Source: Chrysophaeum taylorii
Lineage: Eukaryota > Sar > Pelagophyceae > Pelagomonadales > Pelagomonadaceae
Direction of reading: 5' to 3'
Assembly (NCBI GenBank): GCA_029834535.1
Contig: JAQMWT010000317.1
Coordinates: forward strand, 434,001 to 498,000
Length of the DNA stretch: 64,000 nt
Shown here: positions 19,601 through 28,150 of the stretch, one piece after another
Layout of the letters: each line of letters opens with the position of its first letter
How positions within the stretch are numbered: position 1 is the first letter of the stretch
Position numbers and translations under genes: made by a program
The notes under the pieces: model-generated
Databases searched by the model: none
Seen by the model: the letters and a program-made list of their open reading frames with translations, nothing else
Told to the model about the DNA's origin: nothing

Positions 19601-21000
19601 AGCGCGCCCTCGCGGTCGCGCACGGCGTGAAGCACCGCGCGCGCGCCCTTGCGTCCCGGCGAGTTTCCATCGAGCTCGAGACGCCGGAACTTGGAATCTG
19701 TCGCGCGCCGCAAGCAGTGGGCGAGGACGAACGTCGCGCGGGACGAGACGCTGTTGTTCGAGAGTTTGAGGACCTCGAGGGTCTTGTTCTTGCCTAGCGC
19801 CCTCCCAAGTTCCTGCGATGCGAGGTCGCCAAAGGCGTTGTGGTTCAGGTCGATCACCCTGATGTGCGAGTTGCTCGCGAGGGCCCTAGCGATCGCGAGC
19901 GCCGATTCGCCGCGAACGTAGTTCCACGAGAGCTTCAACTCCTCGAGGCTATTGGGGCACTCGGCCTCGATCACGTCGGCGAGGGCCTCGCCTCCCGTCA
20001 CAAAGTCCGGATAGATGGTGTTGCGGCCCTCGGCGACGCCGACGAGGTTCTCGCTCAAATCCAGCACTTTGAGGCGGCATTTCGGATTGGACGCGATCGC
20101 CTCGCACAGGAGGCGGCAGTCGTTGTCGTCGACGTCGGCGTGCTTCAATTTCAGCGTCTCCAAATTGCAGGCCTGGTCGGCGACGAGCCGTCTCAACGCC
20201 GTCGCACTCGCTTCGTCGATGTCGTTGTACGACAAGTCTAAAAACTTGAGCTCGGTCATCGCCGTCGCGGCTTTCAACAAACCCGGGAGCGAGTCGTCGG
20301 TCAAGTTGTTGTCGGCGAGCGACATCGACTCGAAGTTCCGAAGCTGCATGAGTCCTTGGGCGAGCGCCTTGCCGAATTTGTCGCCCATTCCCAAACTTGA
20401 CAAATTCAGTCGTTTCGTCTCCGCGTCGGTTTGGTTCAATATTGGCCGCGGCGGCAGCGAAGCTTCCTCGAGTCCCTCCAAGTACTTTCGCGCCGCCGCG
20501 CCCTCGACCGTGCTGATGGCTGGCACGATATCCACCCGTCGCGTCGACGACGGGGAGGAGGGCACCTCTTCGACCTTGTTGGCGTCCTCCGTCAGCCAGC
20601 CTTTGATCCGTTCCCTGTCGGCGGGCCGCCGCCCCATGCTCTTCGCGATCGCAAAGAATCTCTCCCGTCCCATTTCGCCGGCATAATACGCCAGCGCCGA
20701 GCTCGTATCGACGGTGCGTTCCGCGCTCGGCTTGGGCACGCGCGGCACCGCGTTCTCCAATTCGCGAGAGCACTCGATCGAATCCGCGCGTTCGCGCGGC
20801 GTGTCATTTACCGACGACGACGACGACCGCACCTCCACGTCGCTTGCGAGGCCCAGCGGTGGCAGCGCTCGCTTCTGACACGGCGGCGACGGCGAGTTCT
20901 CATCGTCCGTCAATCTGCTTATCAGCCTATTGACGCGCCCAAGCCACGAACTCAGGTCACCGGAAAGTTGCGGCGGCGGCGGCTTCCGCTCCGTCGTCAT
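16675..21000 (-). CDS. Large leucine-rich-repeat and EF-hand protein
   Basis: An intact 1441-residue frame from an ATG at 21000. Residues 1-190 are polar and probably disordered. Residues about 195-475 are ribonuclease-inhibitor-type LRRs (units with LxxLxLxxNxL spaced about 28). A helical part and an Asp run follow. The first EF-hand loop, D745 to E756 (DQDNSGKIDSDE), is canonical; the second, around 780-791, has Phe at position 1 and is degenerate. The C-terminal 600 residues are Arg/Ser-rich with no family I recognise. RI-type LRRs mediate protein binding, and the EF-hand suggests calcium control. Similar LRR/EF-hand proteins occur in algae, but a role cannot be given. Its 3' end is 310 bp from the 16.0-kb retroposon and its start lies close to the LRRC57 gene's 3' end. 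Confidence 0.88.
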   Translation of the reverse strand: MTTERKPPPPQLSGDLSSWLGRVNRLISRLTDDENSPSPPCQKRALPPLGLASDVEVRSSSSSVNDTPRERADSIECSRELENAVPRVPKPSAERTVDTSSALAYYAGEMGRERFFAIAKSMGRRPADRERIKGWLTEDANKVEEVPSSPSSTRRVDIVPAISTVEGAAARKYLEGLEEASLPPRPILNQTDAETKRLNLSSLGMGDKFGKALAQGLMQLRNFESMSLADNNLTDDSLPGLLKAATAMTELKFLDLSYNDIDEASATALRRLVADQACNLETLKLKHADVDDNDCRLLCEAIASNPKCRLKVLDLSENLVGVAEGRNTIYPDFVTGGEALADVIEAECPNSLEELKLSWNYVRGESALAIARALASNSHIRVIDLNHNAFGDLASQELGRALGKNKTLEVLKLSNNSVSSRATFVLAHCLRRATDSKFRRLELDGNSPGRKGARAVLHAVRDREGALEVTMRNCTFTSNKEQDNFFDASKPEGKYDLDMTSPYDRVVAQELLRIATIRTGCWFAYLGHAAPDPPGRDPPAERAYREIKLARKEVSAEEDRAELWRPILKHICEEKSLPREDLLRVLKTCRLNCSLATIDRISGFVDGRLASFFETECLLRGEIARTNATSRRRRMTIDAATGDVEVDELRLDDDDDDDETTPGGVMLGERQEEEDSIAAKRLKAAAAAVRVGSAMAKVIAKSKLSAKASYNRTGHHDKIVVDGGGKITYEVVLALIFRGAFRVVDQDNSGKIDSDEIVQCGSFLGLEIDREEADRIIIEFDDGDGLLSESEFVSYMLSLFLLPPNRTLGPLLNGNELWSPPDAGFLRVAFEADPSVPSLDEIGTDEGVEGLLRIIASAPTDSERAIMFEIAMDRGANGGYYTAAQAQRVIDLCSHSARLDVYDMCRRLSETMASPADCCHILGANLSPSQGVALWCELGPAGFRWCVGNLTGAYAMDLSVPRDRRDLLRLAASVHAERVKAKNARRPDTSQRGNWSGGFRNVRINGREIPNFDPLDSISSLPKAGIFTCDVVSLTRPYRTEKPISSLRFASLLRALRASEWKEAAKITASEAAAERRARASVLAPTALQGSSSTSSISRSNKDDASSSSDAPEAADALRGTTAIASSGRRSPGAIAKQVSAVVASRRGQLAAASAGAGGTSKRGGGTGDYVPLWPTRRGHRLLSVENVISYYSQLRETSNPEGFFDPSRPVRYNRISMGSGVGRILDDRDARSLPSARALSWIHLCLVELEFRTSRLLFSAQQVFALWNHLPTGSAWADVRVQLVCLLFRRTVDIENLPTVLFPNIAIEDLCQVRHRLGALNLLSPRSPEGFHRYRLHLHDEREAIRILVELAFKEPGENWVDARYRRSHAWAGNDWMPGWSLPTTWGNHVVEDGTVELCYISPVPDWPCRDRLMANVLCGAALLVESKLRLTAQGTILRR

Positions 21001-21164
21001 CGGGTCACCAAGCGTTTTATATCTCCGTTCACCGAGGCGAGGTTGTTATTTTTTTCGTCGTCTCATCGCGTGACGGAAACAATAAGATATCTTCCATATC
21101 CAAATGGATGGATACACCCCCTCTGAGCATAGCGGGCGGTCGACTCTTAAAAACCCTCCTCGTC

Positions 21165-21222
21165 GGCGCGATTCAATTCAATTCATTTCAATTCAATTCA
21201 ATTCAATGCAATTCAATTCAAT
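21165..21222. repeat. AATTC pentanucleotide microsatellite
   Basis: About ten imperfect units of AATTC/ATTCA with a few substitutions. It directly abuts and slightly overlaps the stop-codon end of the LRRC57-like gene on the minus strand, so it forms the start of that gene's 3' UTR. Confidence 0.9.
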
Positions 21223-21997
21223 CGAGGCCGCAGACCGCTAGGTCGGCGATGGCGCCGCCTGCCGTGTCCTTGAGCCGGGTTTTCTCCCGGCGTTTGAGGA
21301 AGTCGTCGGCGCCGTCGAGGCGCATAAACTGGGCTTTTGTTAGTTTGTTGCCTTTGAGGTCGAGTCTGTCGAGGCTGGGCGCCCTGAGGAGGTTTTCGGG
21401 GAGGTGGACGATATTATTATACTCAAGACCGAGGCGCTTGAGCTTGGGCGCCGCATCCACCAGACCTTCGGGGACCGACGGAATGGAATTTCGGTCCAGG
21501 ATGAGGTCAAGGAGCGACGCGAGCGACGCTTCTGCGAGTGCCGCAATGTCGGTCAGCTTGCAGTCGGCGAGGTCCAAAGTCTTGAGCGTACCGAGACTCA
21601 GGAGGGCCCTCGGGACGGCGCCGAAGCTGTTCGAGCGCAGCGAGAGAGTCTCGAGGCTTTCGGGAAGATCTCCCAAGTCTTCTTCGAGCCTGTTATCGGC
21701 GGCGTCGAGCGTCGCGAGCGTCGACGGCAATCGCGGCAGCCGCGTCAGCTTGTTCCGCGCGACCTTGAGAGTCTTCAGCTTACCGTATTCGCCAAACTCG
21801 GGCAGGACCTCGATCGAATTCGACGATACATCGAGCGTTTTTAAATTGGCTTTGAGGCCCTCGAGGAGTTTTACGGGTACGTCTTTGAGCTTGTGTTCGG
21901 GCAGCGACAGGATCCCAGTCTTTCCCGCGCGCTCGATTTTTTGCTTCACCACCGAGGTGCTCGTGCGGTTCTTCGGGGCGCTCTGGGAGGCCCCCAT
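21218..21997 (-). CDS. LRRC57: LRRC57-like leucine-rich-repeat protein, probably N-myristoylated
   Basis: A 259-residue protein starting at ATG 21997. MGASQS at the N-terminus fits an N-myristoylation site. The segment AGKTGILSLPEHKLKDVP and eight to nine LRRs of the SDS22/LRRC57 type follow. The C-terminal cap KGNKLTKAQFMRLDGADDFLKRR corresponds in position and pattern to the end of human LRRC57 (about 239 residues). Function is poorly known in any organism; membrane association is expected. It starts 87 bp from the divergent transporter gene at 22085, so the two probably share a promoter region. Confidence 0.8.
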   Translation of the reverse strand: MGASQSAPKNRTSTSVVKQKIERAGKTGILSLPEHKLKDVPVKLLEGLKANLKTLDVSSNSIEVLPEFGEYGKLKTLKVARNKLTRLPRLPSTLATLDAADNRLEEDLGDLPESLETLSLRSNSFGAVPRALLSLGTLKTLDLADCKLTDIAALAEASLASLLDLILDRNSIPSVPEGLVDAAPKLKRLGLEYNNIVHLPENLLRAPSLDRLDLKGNKLTKAQFMRLDGADDFLKRREKTRLKDTAGGAIADLAVCGLD

Positions 21998-22084
21998 GTT
22001 CTTATGTTGATTGACGCGAGGGTTTTTTTTTTTGCTTATTTCGACGTGGAGAGGAGAGGGTTTTTCAAGGGAATTTTAGGTTGA
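21998..22084. promoter_or_regulatory. 87-bp divergent intergenic region (LRRC57 / TauE-SafE transporter)
   Basis: Two head-to-head genes have only 87 bp between ATGs, including a run of nine T. Any promoter for both must lie here or inside the coding regions. No TATA box is obvious. Confidence 0.4.
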
Positions 22085-23077
22085 ATGCCTCGGTTGTGGT
22101 GGATGGTGGCGTCGTCTACCAGCGCCTTCGTGGTGCCGCAGCCTCTTCGGATGCCGCGCGTGGTCTCGACAGACCTCGCCGCTGTCGAGGTCGTGAGCGA
22201 AAGCGTGAACGCACAGATCATTGCCTTGCAAGCCGGGACATCGCTTTTTGCGAGCGTCTTCGGTTTTGGCGATGCGATCATCGCGATGCCGCTCCTCGCG
22301 CTGCTCTTCGATCTCGACGCGACCAAGGCGGCGCCTCTCGTGACGTGCGTCAGCACGCTCATGATCTTCGCGAACCTTGCCGTTGATTATCGTTCCGGCA
22401 AGATGACCGCCGTCGGCCGATGGCGAGAATCGGGATTGCTCCTCGCGGGCGCCGCGGCGGGCGTCCCTGTTGGCGTCCACACGCTCGTCGCCGTCGACCC
22501 CGAGGTCATCCGCGCCTGCGTCGGGCTCCTCCTCGTCTCCTATGGCGCGCGAGAGCTCGTCGTAGACGACGAAACCGCGGTCGAGCCCGTCGATCGCGGC
22601 GATCTCCTCGCGACGCTCAAAATCTTGCCTTTTGGCTTCGCCGCCGGTTTCCTCGGCGGTGCCGTCGCCGAACCCGGCCCGCCAGCGGTTGTCTTCGGAC
22701 AGACCCAGCGTTGGGACCCCGCGACCATGCGACAAGTCCTATTCCGCTTCTTCCTCCCCGTCCAGATGCTCACGCTCTTCGACCTTAATAACGAAGGTCT
22801 CCTCACCACCGCCGTCCTCGTCCAAGCTTTCGCTGCCGTCCCCGCCGTCGCGCTCGCCGTCGCCCTCGGCACCGCCCTCAACCGCCGAATCGACCCCGCC
22901 CTCTTCAAGTCTATCGTCGCGGCCCTGGTCCTCGGCCTCGGGCTCCTCTGCTTCTCCTCAGCCGCCCCCCACCTCGCCGAGGCCATCGCATCGCCGCCGC
23001 CGTCGCCACCTAGTGGCGCGGCGATCCAGGCGGCTACCACAGCCGTACTTGTCGACAGTGCCGCGGCGGTTTTGTGA
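22085..23077 (+). CDS. TauE/SafE (TSUP) family membrane permease
   Basis: A 330-residue polytopic membrane protein from ATG 22085. The N-terminal part MPRLWWMVASSTSAFVVP could be an organelle or membrane signal. SLFASVFGFGDAIIAMPLLALLF is the first TSUP signature helix (G-x-G-D/G), and a second copy, LPFGFAAGFLGGAVAEPGPP, lies after residue 175, the inverted-repeat layout of the family. TSUP members move sulfite, sulfonates or other organic anions; the substrate cannot be read from the sequence. Eight or so hydrophobic segments are visible. The gene has no introns and is divergently paired with LRRC57. Confidence 0.8.
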   Translation: MPRLWWMVASSTSAFVVPQPLRMPRVVSTDLAAVEVVSESVNAQIIALQAGTSLFASVFGFGDAIIAMPLLALLFDLDATKAAPLVTCVSTLMIFANLAVDYRSGKMTAVGRWRESGLLLAGAAAGVPVGVHTLVAVDPEVIRACVGLLLVSYGARELVVDDETAVEPVDRGDLLATLKILPFGFAAGFLGGAVAEPGPPAVVFGQTQRWDPATMRQVLFRFFLPVQMLTLFDLNNEGLLTTAVLVQAFAAVPAVALAVALGTALNRRIDPALFKSIVAALVLGLGLLCFSSAAPHLAEAIASPPPSPPSGAAIQAATTAVLVDSAAAVL

Positions 23078-23186
23078 GATAATGCTGATGGGTGGTCTAC
23101 GGGCTTAGTCGCCCGTGCGCTGATACACCCCCACAGCTGTGAGCTGAAGTGGATCCTGTATCCAGATAATCCCCCAACGGCAAGTC

Positions 23187-23215
23187 CTTCAAGGTCGACT
23201 GCTAAGAGGGGGGTG
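23187..23215 (+). repeat. Dispersed GTCGACTGCTAAGAGGGG motif, partial copy
   Basis: The same core recurs at about 29260, 30208, 31253 and 35897 (plus) and at 47189-47217 (minus). In this copy the preceding TTTAAAT part is missing, but the G run and a downstream GTATGAAGG-rich stretch are shared with the 29-36 kb copies. Confidence 0.75.
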
Positions 23216-23349
23216 GTGCGTGTTCGGGTTGTGTGGGGTATGAAGGGTTTGAAGGGTATGAAGGATGACACGGCAAGTATTCCCGGCTACCCCGATCTTC
23301 CGAGATAGCCTGGGGATCTCCCTTGGGACTTTTGGCCGGAGAAAGATTC

Positions 23350-24075
23350 ATGGCGATTCGCGAGAAGGTCATTGCCCAGCTGCAGGCCAAGAGCGGGCCG
23401 CTTTACGACGCCTTCCTGCCTCTCATCTCGCTTCTCGAACGCAAGGAGAGCGAGATCGCCGCTCTGCAGGTGCCGGCACCGGTTCTGGACGAGGCGCCGG
23501 CAATTTTGGACGACGAAGGGCTCGCGCCGATCGCCGCCGATCTTGAGGATGTACCCGTGCCTGCCGAGCCCGTGGACGAGGACGAACCAGAGCCGACGAT
23601 TGCCGACGAGGACGAACCCGCGCTCCTCGGCGATGACGAAGCACAGGTTCCGGAGGACGAAGCACGGGTTCCGGAGGACGAAGCACGGGTTGCGGAGGAC
23701 GAAGCACGGGTTGCGGAGGACGAAGCACGGGTTGCGGAGGACGAAGCACGGGTTGCGGAGGACGAAGCACGGGTTGCGGAGGACGAAGCACGGGTTGCCG
23801 AGGACGAAGGCGTGGCGACCGACGAGCCGCCAACCGGGCCGACGACTGACGAGGGCGCCGACCCCCCGACCAAGAAGGCCTCCTCGGGGATGACACGACA
23901 GTGGACGCACACGCGCGCGGCCGGCAAGCGTGAGAAGCGGATCCATCGCACCGACCCGGGCGGGCCCAAGCTAACGCCGTCCAAGCGCGCAGCTAAGGAG
24001 CTCGAGACTTCGCCAGCCTACTCGTCGGCCAAGCGCCACTCGGCATCCCGCTCCTTCAAACCCCGCGCGTCTTAG
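23350..24075 (+). CDS. Acidic protein with seven- to eight-fold EDEARVA repeat
   Basis: A 241-residue protein. I take ATG 23350 (MAIREKVIAQLQ) because upstream in-frame codons lack an ATG. A helical N-terminus of about 40 residues is followed by an acidic Pro/Glu/Asp region. From about 23640 to 23800 a 21-bp unit encoding E-D-E-A-R-V-A/P is repeated about eight times almost perfectly. The C-terminus is basic (RKR/HSASRSFKPR). A real but fast-evolving protein is likely, since the array keeps its frame and the ends are asymmetric in charge. There is no known family and the function is unknown. Confidence 0.6.
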   Translation: MAIREKVIAQLQAKSGPLYDAFLPLISLLERKESEIAALQVPAPVLDEAPAILDDEGLAPIAADLEDVPVPAEPVDEDEPEPTIADEDEPALLGDDEAQVPEDEARVPEDEARVAEDEARVAEDEARVAEDEARVAEDEARVAEDEARVAEDEGVATDEPPTGPTTDEGADPPTKKASSGMTRQWTHTRAAGKREKRIHRTDPGGPKLTPSKRAAKELETSPAYSSAKRHSASRSFKPRAS

Positions 24076-24099
24076 CGTCCCAAGGTTATTAACCCCGTC

Positions 24100-24630
24100 A
24101 TAAGAGTGAGATTTTAGGAGTAAACTCAAAGGTTAAAAGGGTAGAGGGGACGCTGGCAAAAGCAGCTCAGATTGGCGGGGTCCGAGCGTCGAGCGGACAG
24201 GAGAGCCGGGGTGAGTGGAAGGGAGGACGTTGGCGCAAGCCGACTGTAGGGGATGGCCAAGAGCGAGCCTAACTGTCCGGGCGCCGCCAGGGACCGGGCG
24301 GCCGGGAAACGACGAGTGAGGGTTTAGGTGTAAACTCAAAAGTTAAATTAAATGATGGAGCGTGCACTACTGATAAAAACAGCTTAGATTGGCGGCGGCC
24401 CGAGCGTCGAGCGAAAAAGGGAACGGCGAGAGAGGGGTAAGGAGTAAACTCAAAGGGTAAGGGTAGGTATGGCGCGGCTCGGGGCAAATCATCAGAGCGG
24501 CAAAATTTTGATCAGCGATGCAGAGCGAAGGTCCCGTTCAGCGGTTAGGGGAATTGTGTGAAGACGTGAGGTATCCTAACCTGGGGCCTAGCGGTGTCAT
24601 CGCTCCTTGAATTGAGGGTTATTAGTGTAA
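24100..24630 (+). repeat. Diverged repeats related to the Helitron-flanking sequence at 29-37 kb
   Basis: Three partial units share GTAAACTCAAAGG, AGCTTAGATTGGCGG and GAGCGTCGAGCG. The same order occurs at about 29955, 31025 and 36945 next to Helitron helicase fragments. Units begin near 24108, 24322 and 24442. They are more diverged from each other than the 29-37 kb copies, so probably older. There is no coding potential. Confidence 0.6.
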
Positions 24631-24643
24631 GGTGGCCACCATC

Positions 24644-25402
24644 ATGGCCGACAAGCCCCACATGGAGGCCCTTGCGAAGGCCTTTCCCGATGCTCCCTTG
24701 GAGGAGGTGCGGCGGTTCGCCAACGCGCGCGATACGTTCGAGGAATCGTGCAAGCTGTTGAAGCGGTATCGCAGGTGGCGGGCGGACGAGGGCGCGCCGT
24801 CTGCGCTCGAATCACGGGCTGCGCCCGTCCGCGACCGGCTCTTCATGACCGCCGGGGGTGTCGACGAACGCGGCGACGTCGTCGTTATGATCGAGGGGGC
24901 GCGCTACGACACGGGCGTGGCACCGGAGGCGTACGCCGCCTTCGTGTGCGCGACTCTCGACTCGTTGCTCGAGGCGGAGTCTCCTCGGCGACTCGTCGTG
25001 TTGATCGACGTCCGCGCCGGCAACCACTGGCCCAACCCGCCCCCGCATCAACTCGTCCCCTTTATTCGGTGCGCGGCCAAGCTCCTCGCCGACGCTTACC
25101 CCGAGCGCCTCCGCAAGGTCGCGGTCTACCCTCTGCCCTACGTCTTCCGCGTCCTCGCCTCGTGGGTGTTGGGGCTACTTGATCCGGTTACGCGCAACAA
25201 GATTCTGGTCCTGGGCACCGGCGAAACCGCCTCGTCGCGCTCGCTATTCTCCCCCGCCTCGCCACGCTCGCCATTCTCGTCCGCCTCGTCGACCACGAAA
25301 AAGCCCAAGCAACTCGAGCCCTGCCCGGTCGACGAACTCCGGACCATCGTCAGCCTCGATCTCCTCCCAGAACACGCTCGCGACCGCCACGAGGGGCTCT
25401 AG
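24644..25402 (+). CDS. CRAL-TRIO (Sec14-like) domain protein
   Basis: A 252-residue protein starting at ATG 24644 (ATCATGG context). A short CRAL-TRIO N-terminal helix bundle (about residues 8-45) precedes the lipid-binding domain. VVLIDVRAGNH, YPERLRKVAVYPLPYVFRVL and a following LLDPVTRNKILVLG give the Sec14 signature. A Ser-rich insert lies before the C-terminal helix. The family carries phosphoinositides, tocopherol or retinal in a hydrophobic pocket; the ligand is unknown here. It is single-exon and followed 57 bp later by the GST gene on the same strand. Confidence 0.8.
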   Translation: MADKPHMEALAKAFPDAPLEEVRRFANARDTFEESCKLLKRYRRWRADEGAPSALESRAAPVRDRLFMTAGGVDERGDVVVMIEGARYDTGVAPEAYAAFVCATLDSLLEAESPRRLVVLIDVRAGNHWPNPPPHQLVPFIRCAAKLLADAYPERLRKVAVYPLPYVFRVLASWVLGLLDPVTRNKILVLGTGETASSRSLFSPASPRSPFSSASSTTKKPKQLEPCPVDELRTIVSLDLLPEHARDRHEGL

Positions 25403-25459
25403 AGTTTTCTTAATAGAAGTTGATTCTTAAGTATGTAATTGAAGAAGAATAGCCCCCCC

Positions 25460-26224
25460 ATGCTGCACTTGTACCACATCCCGCGGTTCCGGTCGACGCG
25501 TGTCGTATGGCTCGTCGCCGAGCTCGCGCAGCACTACGCGTTGCCGCCGATCACGATCCACGAGTTCAGGGACGTTGCCCTGTTCCGGAACAAGAAGGAA
25601 GACTGGTTCCTCGAGCTCAACCCCAACGGCAAGATCCCCGTGTTTGTCGACGAGACAAAAACGCTCTGGGAAGGCGGTGCCATCGTGCTGTCGCTCCTCG
25701 ACACTCTAGACAAGGACAAGAAGCTGCTGACGGATGAACAACGCGACCTTTTTTATCAGTTGGCATTTTATTGCGCTGGAACGGTCGACAATTTGAGCGC
25801 GGCCAGCTCGCCTATTCAGCGCGCCGTCATGGCGCACGCCGACGGCGCCCCCGCCTCCATGGACCCCACGGTCGACCCCGTCCGGAAGACGGCCTGGGCC
25901 GAGATCGTTGCGCCGTTCTTGGAGGGCGTTATCGCGCGCACGGACGGCGCCCATCTGGCAGGTCCCGACTTCTCGGCCGCGGACCTCTTCGTGGGCTTGA
26001 CCTTGTTTGCGGTGGATGAGCGCATGTCCTTGCGCGGCGCGGGGAGCTCTTGGATCGACGCCGCCAAGACGCCAAGGCTCCGCACGCTCGCCGACTTGCT
26101 CCAGGCAAGACCGGCGCGCGCCTTCGCGTTCGAGGCCACGTTAAATCGTCCCGAGTCGCTCGCTCTCCATTCGGAGTTTGGTATCGTCGACTGGATCCCG
26201 GCCACCAAGCCTTTTTTTTCCTGA
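25460..26224 (+). CDS. Glutathione S-transferase-like protein
   Basis: A 254-residue protein; ATG 25460 is the first in-frame ATG. The thioredoxin-like N-terminal half begins LHLYHIPRFRSTRVVWLVAEL, with FLELNPNGKIPVFVDE (the cis-Pro and glutathione-binding region) and LWEGGAIVLSLLD. The all-helical C-terminal half has AGPDFSAADLFVGL, the usual N-capping box area. The catalytic Ser/Tyr position after strand 1 is probably the Ser in FRSTRV. Detoxifying conjugation of glutathione is expected; the class is unclear. A CACT microsatellite follows its stop. Confidence 0.85.
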   Translation: MLHLYHIPRFRSTRVVWLVAELAQHYALPPITIHEFRDVALFRNKKEDWFLELNPNGKIPVFVDETKTLWEGGAIVLSLLDTLDKDKKLLTDEQRDLFYQLAFYCAGTVDNLSAASSPIQRAVMAHADGAPASMDPTVDPVRKTAWAEIVAPFLEGVIARTDGAHLAGPDFSAADLFVGLTLFAVDERMSLRGAGSSWIDAAKTPRLRTLADLLQARPARAFAFEATLNRPESLALHSEFGIVDWIPATKPFFS

Positions 26225-26276
26225 TATTGCATTTTCGAAAACGGCGGCGGCGTCTAATAGTCCCGCCATTGATTCA

Positions 26277-26299
26277 GTCACTCACTCACTCACTCACTA
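26277..26299. repeat. CACT microsatellite
   Basis: Five to six units of TCAC between the convergent 3' ends of the GST-like and PSMA3 genes. Confidence 0.85.
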
Positions 26300-26360
26300 T
26301 GGCAGCATCACGGGCTATGGGCTCGACGACCGACGGACGGACAGACAGTGACACGGGCAC

Positions 26361-26406
26361 CTACGAGGGGGAGGCGGCGTCGGTGGGGGGGGCGGGGGTC
26401 ATCTCG

Positions 26407-26438
<32 letters not shown>

Positions 26439-27179
26439 CTCTTCGAGCTTGGCCTTGGCCCAGGCTTCTGCTTCTTGGACGAGGTCATCTGGGACGAGGG
26501 CGAACTCGAAGCCCGTGTCCTTCGTGAGCCAGGCCATCTCGAGGGCGAAGGGCTTGTCCTTGCTCTCATCGTGAACCGTGTGGATCATCTTGGCGATCTC
26601 GCGGAGCGCGTCCTTGCAGGTCAAGGTCGAGAGGTCGAGTTTCTCGATCTCACTCTTAGCACTCTGGCGGCCCTTGCCGAGCGCGCAGCCAAAATAACGG
26701 AGGCAGACGCCCGATGGCTCGACGGCGTACAGTTCGTGGGTCTTCGTGCAGGGGTCGTAGCCCGCGATCATCGAAGCCGTCCCGAAGGGACGCAGGGCGC
26801 CGTGGATGGTAAAGTAGTGGACGTAGTCGGCCAGGCGCGCCGCGAGGACCCTCGGCGGAATCTTGTCGCCGTAGACCTCGTCGTAATTCGAGCACTCGTC
26901 GCGCGCGCGGCCCACAATCTGGCGGCCGTCGGCGGCGAGGCCGCACAACACGAGCCCGCAGTGTGCGTCGAGGGTCGCGACGCGCCGGTTCGAGCTCTTT
27001 AGGAGCATCTTGCTCGTCAAGAGCTTCTCGACACCGAGCACGACGCCGTCGCTGCACCTGATGCCGATGGTCGTCCCCGAGTTCTCCACGGCCTTGGTCG
27101 CGTACTCTACCTGGAAGATTCGCCCATCGTTCGAGAAGGTCGTCGGCGAGAGGTCGTACCCCGCGCCCGTCGACGCCAT
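26361..27179 (-). CDS. PSMA3: 20S proteasome alpha subunit type 3
   Basis: Structural alpha-ring subunit of the 20S proteasome. It is 272 residues from ATG 27179. The alpha signature GYDLSPTTFSNDGRIFQVEYA is at the N-terminus, and KAVENSGTTIGIRCSDGVVLGVEK follows. RPFGTASMIAGYD, EPSGVCLRYFGCALGKGRQ and KSEIEKL match the alpha-3/alpha-7 lineage rather than other alphas. The C-terminus is a ten-residue Asp run plus a Pro/Thr tail; acidic tails are usual for this subunit. It is single-exon and starts 44 bp from the divergent gene at 27224. Confidence 0.95.
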
Positions 27180-27223
27180 TCGCGAAGAAAGGCTGCGTGG
27201 GAGTTCCGTTCAACGGTAAGCTG
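27180..27223. promoter_or_regulatory. 44-bp divergent intergenic region (PSMA3 / membrane protein)
   Basis: The ATGs of two divergent genes are separated by 44 bp, the tightest pair in the window. Core promoters must overlap or extend into coding sequence. Confidence 0.4.
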
Positions 27224-28150
27224 ATGAAGGTGCTTGCACCCCTCCTCGTCGCCGCCGCGACGGAGCGCGTGCGCGTCGAGGGCCCGCACGTTGTCGTGAC
27301 GCTTCGCGCGGGCGAGAGCCTGATCGCGGCGAAGCGCGGCCTCGTCGACTGCGTCGCCGCGGCAGACCAGGTCGAGCCCTTGATGGTCGCTGTGAGGGAC
27401 ACTCGGCTCGAGGTCGCCACCTCGGGACCCTGGCTCGCGAGGCTCCTCCGGCGGTTGCGGCGGCGGCGGCTCGCGCGCGTCGACCTCCGCCGCATCCAGG
27501 CGACAACGGAACTCACGGTGCGCCTCGCGCCCGCGAGACCTGGGTGGAGCGTCTTTCTCTTGCGCCTCGACGACGATCAAGGCGCCGTCGTCCGGAGGCA
27601 GTGCGTGCTCGCTGCCGTCGGGGTCAAACTCGCCGACAACCCCGATGGCCTGCGGTGTGAGGGCCCTGGCACGCTCGCGATCGCCGGCCCGGGCGTCGTG
27701 ACGGCGACCAAGAACTTGGACGGCGGCCGCGTCGACGTCGACGCCGCCAGAGCCGTCGCCTGGTGCGTCGATCAGCACCCCCCAAAGCTCGCCGCGTACG
27801 CGGGGGCGAGGTGGCGCTCCTTCAACAGCGCCGTCGTCTACTCGGCCTCGGCCCTCGACGAGCCGGCCGTCGTCGTCCTCAAACCCCCGCGCGTCGACGG
27901 GAGACACCACCTCCGGCCCATTCGTGGCACCGGCCTTGCTGGAATTGCCACTCGGCTCGCGACGCGACTCGTCTTCGTGCTCCTCGCCTTTCTCGCCCTT
28001 GCTTTTTCCCGCGCGGGCTTCAGCCTCGGGGACACGCCCGCGCGCGCGATCGCGCTCGCCCTCTGGATGTCGACTTTCGTCCGCAAACTCGCGAGGGCTT
28101 TCAACGCCGCCACGACCGAGTTCCGTCATCACCAGTCCAGCATGTTGTAG
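27224..28150 (+). CDS. Tail-anchored membrane protein, possibly AIM24-like
   Basis: A 308-residue protein; ATG 27224 (MKVLAPLL) is the first ATG in frame. Most of it is a beta-rich, Arg-rich region with GESLIAAKRGLVD and GPGTLAIAGPGVV followed by a VDVDAARAVAW segment, a pattern that reminds me of AIM24/mitochondrial biogenesis proteins, but similarity is weak. One hydrophobic segment (LVFVLLAFLALAF) lies near the C-terminus, with a second short one after it, implying a C-terminal anchor. AIM24 in yeast supports respiratory complexes; that role here is only a guess. It is paired head-to-head with PSMA3. Confidence 0.65.
   Translation: MKVLAPLLVAAATERVRVEGPHVVVTLRAGESLIAAKRGLVDCVAAADQVEPLMVAVRDTRLEVATSGPWLARLLRRLRRRRLARVDLRRIQATTELTVRLAPARPGWSVFLLRLDDDQGAVVRRQCVLAAVGVKLADNPDGLRCEGPGTLAIAGPGVVTATKNLDGGRVDVDAARAVAWCVDQHPPKLAAYAGARWRSFNSAVVYSASALDEPAVVVLKPPRVDGRHHLRPIRGTGLAGIATRLATRLVFVLLAFLALAFSRAGFSLGDTPARAIALALWMSTFVRKLARAFNAATTEFRHHQSSML

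Noticed and set aside
25439-25459. Upstream TTG start for the GST-like gene
   Set aside because: The domain begins just after ATG 25460, and eukaryotic TTG initiation is unlikely. The same reasoning was used for 23350, 24644, 27224, 47395, 48913, 59245 and 63078.
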